Below are positions 1 through 4,393 of a stretch of 5,071 nt of DNA, in pieces. The notes under the pieces were generated by a model, which saw nothing but the letters and a program-made list of their open reading frames with translations, was not told where the DNA came from and ran no database searches. How positions within the stretch are numbered: position 1 is the first letter of the stretch; each line of letters opens with the position of its first letter. The translations under genes were made by a program, and so were the position numbers. The DNA comes from Cellvibrionales bacterium (lineage in GTDB: Bacteria > Pseudomonadota > Gammaproteobacteria > Pseudomonadales > UBA7434), in NCBI GenBank assembly GCA_003492055.1, contig DMZE01000163.1, positions 1-5,071 on the forward strand, given 5' to 3'.

Positions 1-765
1 TTTCAGGCCGACGCAATTAAAGCACTCTTAAATCAAGCTGGCGCACCTTTTTGGCAGGCTAACCGGCCTGGCGTGTTAGTTTGGCTGGTTGAGCAGAGCG
101 GGGGGCAGCAGCGAATAATTAATGCTGAGCTTGCGCCACAATTTTATAATGCTTTGAATCAAGCCGCGGAAGCGCGCGGTGTTCCTTTAATTCAGCCATT
201 GCTAGATTTAGAAGAGCTAAACCAGATTGGCGCTGCGGATCTTTGGGATTTGTCCATCCCTGTTATTGATAGCGCATCTCAACGTTACGATAATGGCGCT
301 GTATTAGTCGGTAAGTTTAGTCAGGCCTATGATAAAAGCTGGTTTGGACAGTGGATGCTTCTTTATAGAGGTGATCGACAGATTGAACATTATCGCGGTA
401 CTGAGTTAGCCGATTTCTTTATCCGGGGTAGTGATTTAGTTGCCGATCGATTAGCGGCTGATTATGCGGTAGCGGTTAATCAAACGCAGAGAAACAACAA
501 CCTGACGATTAAGTTTAGTGGCATTAAGGATCATACTGATTACTTGGCGCTGAGTGAATATCTTCGTCAGGTGCCAGCATTAAAAGCGATTCAATTAAGC
601 CATATTGATGGTAAGCATTGTTATTTTAGCCTAGAGGGCAGTGACGATATCGATCAAGTACGCGCTCTAATAGAACTTAATGATCGCTTAGTGCCATCAA
701 GGGATGATAGCCGTGATAGTTATTTAAGCAATCAGCTTCACTATCAATGGCTTGATCGCAGCTAG
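1..765 (+). CDS. DUF2066 domain-containing protein, 3' part (5' end outside window)
   Basis: The reading frame is open from the first base of the window to a TAG stop at 763-765, giving 254 codons. A GTG at 73 could be mistaken for a start, but the frame continues upstream of it with protein-like sequence (FQADAIKALL, then RPGVLVWLVEQ), so the true start lies before the window. The R-P-x-V-L-V-W-L segment, the LLDLEEL stretch, and the following D-x-W and RYDNGAVLVGKF segments are what I recognise from DUF2066 proteins, found beside purM/perM/hda in Pseudomonas-like gammaproteobacteria. The C-terminal third (window codons about 170-245) reads like a small alpha/beta domain (LTIKFSGIKDHTDYLALSEYL). 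No catalytic motif is visible and the biochemical role is unknown. Many family members are annotated as probably exported, but the N-terminus needed to check this is missing. The family call rests on remembered motifs plus gene order. Confidence 0.85.
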   Translation, partial: FQADAIKALLNQAGAPFWQANRPGVLVWLVEQSGGQQRIINAELAPQFYNALNQAAEARGVPLIQPLLDLEELNQIGAADLWDLSIPVIDSASQRYDNGAVLVGKFSQAYDKSWFGQWMLLYRGDRQIEHYRGTELADFFIRGSDLVADRLAADYAVAVNQTQRNNNLTIKFSGIKDHTDYLALSEYLRQVPALKAIQLSHIDGKHCYFSLEGSDDIDQVRALIELNDRLVPSRDDSRDSYLSNQLHYQWLDRS

Positions 766-775
766 TGATTAATGG

Positions 776-796
776 TCAATATGCGGGGCATATTGA
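776..796. repeat. Perfect 9-bp inverted repeat with 3-base loop between DUF2066 gene and perM
   Basis: TCAATATGC (776-784) and GCATATTGA (788-796) are exact reverse complements around a GGG loop. The arms are AT-rich and no T-run follows, so this is not a good Rho-independent terminator. A second, imperfect pair follows immediately: TCAATT at 801-806 and AATTGA at 815-820. Together they fill most of the 64 bases before the permease leader. Possible roles are a protein-binding operator, an RNA-processing hairpin between cistrons, or a weak attenuator. The symmetry is seen directly; function is unknown. Confidence 0.5.
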
Positions 797-823
797 TTTA
801 TCAATTATTCAATAAATTGAAAT

Positions 824-830
824 AAGTGAG
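824..830 (+). promoter_or_regulatory. Shine-Dalgarno that selects the ATG at 839 for the permease
   Basis: AAGTGAG at 824-830 ends 8 bases before the ATG at 839, a normal spacing for a ribosome binding site. The upstream in-frame GTG at 830 overlaps the last base of this element and has no comparable purine-rich stretch at a usable distance. The ATG at 839 is therefore the more likely start. Confidence 0.55.
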
Positions 831-838
831 TGTCAGCA

Positions 839-1921
839 ATGAGTGATAATTCGGCCAAAAAATTATTCTGGTTAGCCCTGTTTATAGTTTCAATGACGTT
901 GATTTTAATACTAAGTCCAGTATTAACGCCTTTTATTATTGCTGCCTTTATTGCTTATTTGGGTGACCCCATTGCTGACAAGTTAGAGCTTAAAGGTTGT
1001 TCGCGTACGTGGGCGGTCATTATTATTTTTGTGGCACTCACGCTGGGCTTGGTGCTGAGTTTATTGCTATTAGTGCCTATGATTACCACTCAATTAGATT
1101 TATTGATTCAAACTATTCCTAGGCTTATTGATTGGTTAGACTCGCATGTATTACCGAGCTTGCAGGCAACCTTTGGTGTTGAAGAATCTACCCAATTACT
1201 GGAAAAACTTAAACAGTCATTCAATGCTAATTGGCAAAAAGCAGGGGATGTTGTCGGTATTGTTATTGGCCAGTTGACGCGCTCAAGTTTTGCGATTATC
1301 GCTTGGCTAGGCACCATGGCTTTAATTCCTGTTGTTGCTTTTTATATGTTACGTGACTGGGATGTTTTTATTGGCAGCATTCGCGATATATTGCCACGTT
1401 CACAGGTTGATGTTGTGGTGCGATTGGCACAAGAGTGTGATGCCGTGTTAAGTGCTTTTTTGCGCGGTCAGTTATTAATTATGGTTTTGTTAGGTGCCAT
1501 TTATGCCATAGGCCTCTCGATTGCGGGTATTGATTTAGCCTTGCTGTTAGGGCTACTTGCCGATGCGGCAAGTGTGGTTCCTTATTTGGGTGTGATTGTC
1601 GGTATTTTAGCGGCTGGAACGGCTGCGCTTTTCCAGTTTCATGACTGGATTTATTTACTCCCGGTCTTTGCTGTATTTGGTGTGGGTCAGTTGTTAGAGA
1701 GTTTATTTCTAACCCCTGTGCTCGTTGGTGATAAAATTGGATTGCATCCAGTAGCGGTTATTTTTGCTGTGCTGGCTGGCGGTCAGCTGTTTGGCTTTAT
1801 TGGTATCTTGCTGGCGCTGCCTGTGGCGGCTGTGGTGATGGTTTTACTTCGCCATATGCAGTATAGCTATAAAAGTAGTTTGTTTTATCAAGATAAAATA
1901 ACGGATGATACTTCATCTTAG
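839..1921 (+). CDS. perM: AI-2E family transporter / PerM-like permease
   Basis: This is a polytopic inner-membrane protein of 360 residues from ATG 839 (363 from GTG 830), the normal length for the AI-2E exporter/PerM family. Hydrophobic stretches group as in the family: two near the N-terminus (about residues 8-45 and 57-82), a soluble segment (about 85-145), one near 147-170, then a dense block from about 208 to the end. Family-like signatures are PFIIAAFIAYLGDPI near the N-terminus, VPYLGV from V247, and IGLHP at 300-304 followed by a glycine-rich helix and LALPVAAV. Members include TqsA, linked to AI-2 export in E. coli, and proteins linked to Na+/H+ antiport, so the substrate cannot be assigned. 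It lies 3' of the DUF2066 gene and 48 bp before hda on the same strand, an arrangement known from Pseudomonas-type genomes. The symbol follows usage for this locus and does not imply a proven function. Confidence 0.88.
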   Translation: MSDNSAKKLFWLALFIVSMTLILILSPVLTPFIIAAFIAYLGDPIADKLELKGCSRTWAVIIIFVALTLGLVLSLLLLVPMITTQLDLLIQTIPRLIDWLDSHVLPSLQATFGVEESTQLLEKLKQSFNANWQKAGDVVGIVIGQLTRSSFAIIAWLGTMALIPVVAFYMLRDWDVFIGSIRDILPRSQVDVVVRLAQECDAVLSAFLRGQLLIMVLLGAIYAIGLSIAGIDLALLLGLLADAASVVPYLGVIVGILAAGTAALFQFHDWIYLLPVFAVFGVGQLLESLFLTPVLVGDKIGLHPVAVIFAVLAGGQLFGFIGILLALPVAAVVMVLLRHMQYSYKSSLFYQDKITDDTSS

Positions 1922-1949
1922 TGTCAGCTTTATAATAAAACGTATCATC
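1904..1949. repeat. 8-bp inverted repeat spanning the perM stop codon
   Basis: GATGATAC (1904-1911, in the last codons of the permease gene) is the exact reverse complement of GTATCATC (1942-1949), with 30 bases between. The spacing is long for a terminator and no T-run follows immediately. It could be a weak RNA fold at the cistron junction or chance. Confidence 0.25.
1931..1936 (+). promoter_or_regulatory. Possible -10 element upstream of hda
   Basis: A perfect TATAAT lies in the 48-bp gap between the permease gene and hda, 33 bases before the TTG start. At spacings of 15 to 18 bases upstream I find no good -35 hexamer (for example ATACTT at 17), and there is no TGn extension. It may be a weak internal promoter for hda, or simply AT-rich sequence. 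Confidence 0.25.
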
Positions 1950-1958
1950 TATATTTAT

Positions 1959-1961
1959 GGA
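1959..1961 (+). promoter_or_regulatory. Shine-Dalgarno core supporting the TTG start of hda
   Basis: GGA at 1959-1961 is 8 bases from the TTG at 1970. No ATG or GTG lies in frame at a site that would keep the clamp-binding N-terminus. The ATG at 1957 overlaps this element but is in another frame and stops at 1978-1980 after seven codons. Confidence 0.5.
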
Positions 1962-1969
1962 ATTTTTCT

Positions 1970-2767
1970 TTGAGCAGTGAAATAAATCAGCAGTTTCCTC
2001 TTGCGTTAAAGCTGGATAGCCGAGCTACATTTTCCAGCTTTTGGTCTGCTGCCGACAGCGAATTAATTTCTGCCTTGCAGTCTTTAGCGGCTCCTGCAGT
2101 TGCACCTGTAGCTATAGATGAAGCTATAGATGAAGCTATACATAAAGACCAGCCAGCGGCTGGGTGGGTTTATATTACCGGTGGCCAAGGCAGTGGTATT
2201 AGTCATTTACTGCAGGCCTGCGTAACACTGGCCACAGAGCACCAGCTGTCGGCTATGTACCTTAGTTTGAATGAATTAATCATGGCCAGCAATGCTGAAG
2301 ATGTAAACGCAGCTGCGACTATGGCTGGCTATTTTGATGGCTTAGAGAGTTTTGATTTACTGTGTATTGATGATATTGAATGCTTGGTAGACCAGCCTTT
2401 TTGGCAAGAGCAGTTGTTTTATTTAATTGAAAAGTTGAAAAATCGCAGCGACGCTCGCTTGGTGCTAGGCAGTCATTCTCTTGCTGCGGAGCTGGAGATT
2501 GATTTGGCCGATTTGAAGTCGCGCCTTAAATGGGCAACCGGTTTTCAGCTAAGTGTTTTATCAGATGAGCAAAAAACACAGGTTTTGCAGTTTAAGGCAG
2601 AGCGTCTTGGCTTGGTGATGAGTGCAGAGGTCGCCAGTTTTTTGATGAATCGCTGCTCGCGTAATATGGCGGATTTATCTGAACTGTTAGCACGACTGGA
2701 TCAGCAAGCCTTAAGCTCTGGTCGTCGATTAACCATTCCTTGGCTTAAAACCGTTCTTGATTGCTAG
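1970..2767 (+). CDS. hda: DnaA regulatory inactivator Hda (divergent, TTG start)
   Basis: Hda is an AAA+ protein that binds the DNA-loaded beta clamp and stimulates ATP hydrolysis by DnaA, preventing over-initiation. The protein is 265 residues, longer than E. coli Hda (about 233). The N-terminal Q8-F-P-L-A-L13 matches the clamp-binding pattern QLSLPL of E. coli. The Walker A region is GGQGSGISHLL (71-81), with Ile77 where DnaA has Lys and E. coli Hda has Arg. Walker B is LLCIDDIECL (130-139). A sensor 1-like strand is RLVLGSH (163-169). The box VII arginine finger is probably Arg185 in DLKSRLKW. The C-terminal part reads RNMADLSELLARLDQ (231-245) then RRLTIPWLKTVL (252-263), close to the E. 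coli ending RKLTIPFVKEIL. Extra length lies in a linker at about 40-64, containing a tandem AIDE repeat, and in a loop at about 104-118. The clamp motif just after the TTG, plus the spaced GGA, support that start. The gene is convergent with the J-domain gene downstream. Confidence 0.9.
   Translation: MSSEINQQFPLALKLDSRATFSSFWSAADSELISALQSLAAPAVAPVAIDEAIDEAIHKDQPAAGWVYITGGQGSGISHLLQACVTLATEHQLSAMYLSLNELIMASNAEDVNAAATMAGYFDGLESFDLLCIDDIECLVDQPFWQEQLFYLIEKLKNRSDARLVLGSHSLAAELEIDLADLKSRLKWATGFQLSVLSDEQKTQVLQFKAERLGLVMSAEVASFLMNRCSRNMADLSELLARLDQQALSSGRRLTIPWLKTVLDC
2111..2146 (+). repeat. 12-bp tandem repeat within hda (two perfect copies plus one degenerate)
   Basis: GCTATAGATGAA occurs at 2111-2122 and again, identically, at 2123-2134. 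It is followed by GCTATACATAAA (2135-2146), which differs at two positions. The unit is four codons, so it reads AIDE-AIDE-AIHK in Hda residues 48-59, in the linker between the clamp-binding N-terminus and the AAA+ core. The in-frame unit means copy-number change would alter linker length without breaking the gene. Confidence 0.85.
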
Positions 2768-2802
2768 CTGCGCCCTACGATTTAAGTAACACTGTTTTTT
2801 TC
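2768..2802. other. Short convergent intergenic gap between hda and the J-domain gene, with a T-run
   Basis: The 35-bp gap holds a run of seven T (2795-2801) on the + strand. No convincing GC-rich stem precedes it: ACACTG before the run has no partner in the gap. It may help end hda transcription, but I would not call it an intrinsic terminator on this evidence. Confidence 0.3.
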
Positions 2803-3291
2803 TTATTTTAGTAAAACCGCTTTAGCAATATTAAGTTGAGTGGCTAAATATTCATTGCCACCGGTGTCCGGATGCAGCTTTTGAATAAGGCGTCTATGCG
2901 CCATAACAATCTCGTTTTCTGTGGCGTTATGGTCAAGACCAAGAATGGCAAACGCCTCATCTTTTGTCATATCACTACTATTAGCGGTATTTGCATTTGA
3001 GTTATTATCTGCTTGCTCTGCTTTAGCTCGCTTTAAGAAGGGGGCTAGCAGCGGTAAACTTTTAAAGATAATGGGTAGTAAAAAACGCATGCCTGCCAGA
3101 GCACTAGCGAGTAATGCTCCTAGCCAATGTACTCGTCCTGTTGCCGCCAGACCAATTAAGATTAGTGCGCATGCAACTAATGTGGCTTTAACCGCAAAAG
3201 GCCGGCCTTGTTCTTGATAGCGTGCTTTGAGCCAAACCCATAAAAAGAGGGTGACGCCAAGCGCTGCAATCAAGATGATAATTCTGGCCAT
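2803..3291 (-). CDS. Membrane-anchored J-domain protein (TIM14/Pam18-like co-chaperone)
   Basis: This is a 162-residue protein. It starts at ATG (complement of 3289-3291), with a clear CAAGGAAA ribosome binding site on the same strand (complement of 3298-3305). Hydrophobic segments lie at about 4-21, 35-51 and 57-76, with basic residues between them. A polar Asn/Ser/Ala-rich linker (about 89-108) leads to a C-terminal J domain at about 111-162. The J domain carries the essential HPD triad at 140-142, preceded by AHRRLIQKL (helix II) and followed by TGGNEYLATQLNIAKAVLL (helix III), where it ends. This short architecture, with membrane helices first and a truncated J domain last, resembles mitochondrial TIM14/Pam18 and bacterial relatives rather than full DnaJ: there is no G/F-rich region or zinc-finger domain. 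By family knowledge it should stimulate DnaK ATPase at the inner membrane; the client is unknown. It is transcribed alone, convergent with hda and divergent from cysC. Confidence 0.85.
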   Translation of the reverse strand: MARIIILIAALGVTLFLWVWLKARYQEQGRPFAVKATLVACALILIGLAATGRVHWLGALLASALAGMRFLLPIIFKSLPLLAPFLKRAKAEQADNNSNANTANSSDMTKDEAFAILGLDHNATENEIVMAHRRLIQKLHPDTGGNEYLATQLNIAKAVLLK

Positions 3292-3448
3292 AAAGTGTTT
3301 CCTTGTATGAGTCTGTGTGGTGTTTATTCTAGGTGACGGCTTCGATTATTACTGACGTTTCATTACTTGAGCCGGCTATTCTACGTATCAGCGGTGGTTT
3401 GCGCGAATAATTTTCGTAGATATTACCCAACAACAAACATCCGGTTTT

Positions 3449-3501
3449 AGTTGTAAGTGGTTGTTATTTAATGATAATCACTATTAATTTTAGTTTTTTT
3501 T
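3449..3501 (+). terminator. Possible Rho-independent terminator-like hairpin with T-tract
   Basis: As + strand RNA, 3456-3467 can pair with 3471-3482 around a 3-base loop (TTA): 12 pairs, three of them G-U. Beyond a 2-base mismatch, 3449-3453 can pair with 3485-3489. A T-rich tail follows, ending in eight consecutive T at 3494-3501. The stem is AT- and GU-rich with only two G-C pairs, so it would be a weak terminator. Because of the G-U pairs it folds well only in RNA of the + strand. No gene upstream on this strand needs it, since hda is separated by the oppositely oriented J-domain gene. It is therefore either the end of an unrecognised short transcript or a by-product of the operator-like symmetry. 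Confidence 0.35.
3467..3485. promoter_or_regulatory. Candidate Fur box
   Basis: Aligned by eye with the classical 19-base Fur consensus GATAATGATAATCATTATC, the sequence TTTAATGATAATCACTATT agrees at 15 of 19 positions, including the central eleven in a row. It overlaps a possible promoter: TTGTAA at 3451-3456, 16-base spacer, GATAAT at 3473-3478, a usual place for a Fur operator. The surroundings are AT-rich, which raises the chance of accidental matches, and neither neighbouring gene is an obvious iron gene. The match is seen; Fur control is inferred. Confidence 0.35.
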
Positions 3502-3526
3502 AGCGGTCAAAGTCAGTGGTTTGCAT

Positions 3527-3554
3527 TTGTAATTTTTGTTAAATCCAATAGAAT
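3527..3554 (+). promoter_or_regulatory. Candidate sigma-70 promoter for cysC-sat
   Basis: TTGTAA (3527-3532; 4 of 6 to TTGACA) is separated by 16 bases from TAGAAT (3549-3554; 5 of 6 to TATAAT), followed by a GC-richer GCCGCC start region. Transcription would begin near 3561 and read through an approximately 138-base leader into cysC. This is the best + strand promoter I could find in the gap. Confidence 0.4.
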
Positions 3555-3613
3555 GCCGCCTCTTTCAATACTATCCCCGAAAATAGCTTATCAATATTCG
3601 CTGTATTCAATAG

Positions 3614-3625
3614 TCATTTAAATGA
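3614..3625. repeat. 12-bp perfect palindrome in the cysC leader
   Basis: TCATTTAAATGA at 3614-3625 is its own reverse complement. After one mismatched base on each side, two more bases on each side (TA at 3611-3612, TA at 3627-3628) also pair. It lies 73 bases before the cysC start and downstream of the proposed promoter, so it could be a repressor operator or chance symmetry in AT-rich DNA. Confidence 0.4.
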
Positions 3626-3698
3626 TTAGGCAAATTTATTTTAATAATTAATGCGCGGTTTCGTTGCCGTGGATTAAAACCAGCACAGAGAAAACATT

Positions 3699-4310
3699 AT
3701 GGCAGAGCAAAAGGCGACTAACGTCCACCGACATGAAGGTGATATCAACAGTACTCATCGTAATCAATTGTTGGGCCAAAAAGGTGCGACCATTTGGTTT
3801 ACTGGTTTGTCTGGCAGCGGTAAAAGCACTGTTGCAGTGGCCTTAGAAAATGCGTTGCATAAAGCGGGTCGCCTTAGCTACCGTTTGGATGGCGATAATG
3901 TGCGCTTGGGTATTAATAAAAACTTAGGTTTTTCTGCTGAAGATCGCACCGAAAATATTCGCCGCATTGGCGAGATAGCCAAGTTATTCGTCGATACTGG
4001 TGTGATTACTTTGTCTAGCTTTGTCAGCCCTTATCGCGCTGATCGCGATATCGTTCGTGATCTTCATATTGAAGCGGGCATGGATTTTATTGAAGTCTTT
4101 GTTGATGTGCCTTTGGATGTTGCCGAGAGTCGCGATCCTAAAGGTTTATATAAGAAAGCCCGCGCTGGAGAAATCAAAAACTTTACCGGTATTGATGATC
4201 CCTATGAAGCGCCAAATAATGCCGAAGTGGTTTTAAATAGCCATGAAATGTCATTAGAGCAAGAAGTCGAAATTTTATTGTCACTGCTCACTGAGCGCGG
4301 CATTATTTAA
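3699..4310 (+). CDS. cysC: Adenylyl-sulfate (APS) kinase CysC
   Basis: CysC phosphorylates APS with ATP to give PAPS, the second step of sulfate activation in the cytoplasm. The protein is 203 residues, a normal full length for free-standing CysC. The P-loop is GLSGSGKST (36-44). DGDNVR (64-69) and the adjoining [14 protein letters not shown] (76-89) are the characteristic APS-binding region. [11 protein letters not shown] (107-117) contains Ser110, equivalent to the serine of E. coli CysC that can be phosphorylated. The family lid segment is [19 protein letters not shown] (132-150), followed by IDDPYEAP. No residue expected for activity is missing. The ATG at 3699 is preceded by a modest GAG at 3688-3690. 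The N-terminal NVHRHEGDI is also typical of the family, supporting this start. The gene lies 83 bp before sat on the same strand, which fits an operon. Confidence 0.97.
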   Translation: MAEQKATNVHRHEGDINSTHRNQLLGQKGATIWFTGLSGSGKSTVAVALENALHKAGRLSYRLDGDNVRLGINKNLGFSAEDRTENIRRIGEIAKLFVDTGVITLSSFVSPYRADRDIVRDLHIEAGMDFIEVFVDVPLDVAESRDPKGLYKKARAGEIKNFTGIDDPYEAPNNAEVVLNSHEMSLEQEVEILLSLLTERGII

Positions 4311-4393
4311 TTTAGCACGCCCCTTTAGCGTTTATATCAGTTAATTGAATGATTAAGGTATTAGCGCTCATTATAAAAGTTACGGAGTAGTCA
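4311..4393 (+). promoter_or_regulatory. cysC-sat spacer with strong ribosome binding site for sat
   Basis: The 83-bp spacer has no stem followed by a T-run, so read-through from cysC into sat is expected. GGAG at 4384-4387 sits 6 bases before the ATG at 4394 and is the strongest Shine-Dalgarno in the window. A TATAAA at 4372-4377 lacks a correctly spaced -35 (the nearest TTGAAT is 21 bases upstream), so a separate sat promoter is not supported. Confidence 0.6.

Larger units (their letters stand above)
3292..3698. other. Long divergent intergenic region (about 400 bp) between the J-domain gene and cysC
   Basis: No convincing protein-coding frame is present. On the minus strand, a TAGAAT (complement of 3326-3331) lies about 35 bases before the J-domain start and could be its -10, but its -35 is poor. 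On the plus strand the region holds a Fur-box-like sequence inside a potential hairpin followed by eight T (about 3449-3501), a sigma-70-like promoter at 3527-3554, and a 12-bp palindrome at 3614-3625. The leader from that promoter to cysC would be about 135-140 bases. I recognised no known riboswitch fold and no tRNA. Confidence 0.6.

Noticed and set aside
73..75. GTG as the start of the DUF2066 gene
   Set aside because: The same frame is open and protein-like back to position 1, with a family-like R-P-x-V-L-V-W-L motif spanning this codon. The gene is cut by the window edge.
1108..1317. Minus-strand open frame of 69 codons
   Set aside because: It lies entirely inside the permease gene on the opposite strand and has no recognisable family or ribosome binding site.
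2791..2817. Bidirectional terminator between hda and the J-domain gene
   Set aside because: GTTTT (2794-2798) and AAAAC (2813-2817) could pair, but the stem is five weak pairs with a long loop. It is not enough to call a terminator.
2921..3217. Plus-strand open frame of 98 codons
   Set aside because: It lies entirely antisense to the J-domain gene, whose HPD motif, membrane segments and ribosome binding site are convincing.
3429..3465. AACAAC / GTTGTT inverted repeat in the intergenic region
   Set aside because: Only six bases per arm with a 25-base gap in low-complexity sequence; expected by chance.
3664..3846. Plus-strand open frame of 60 codons starting at TTG
   Set aside because: Most of it overlaps cysC in another frame, and the translated sequence shows no domain. 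The part upstream of cysC is too short to support a leader peptide; it is not Cys-rich in a way that suggests attenuation.
4021..4236. Plus-strand open frame of 71 codons within cysC
   Set aside because: Out-of-frame shadow of a highly conserved enzyme gene.
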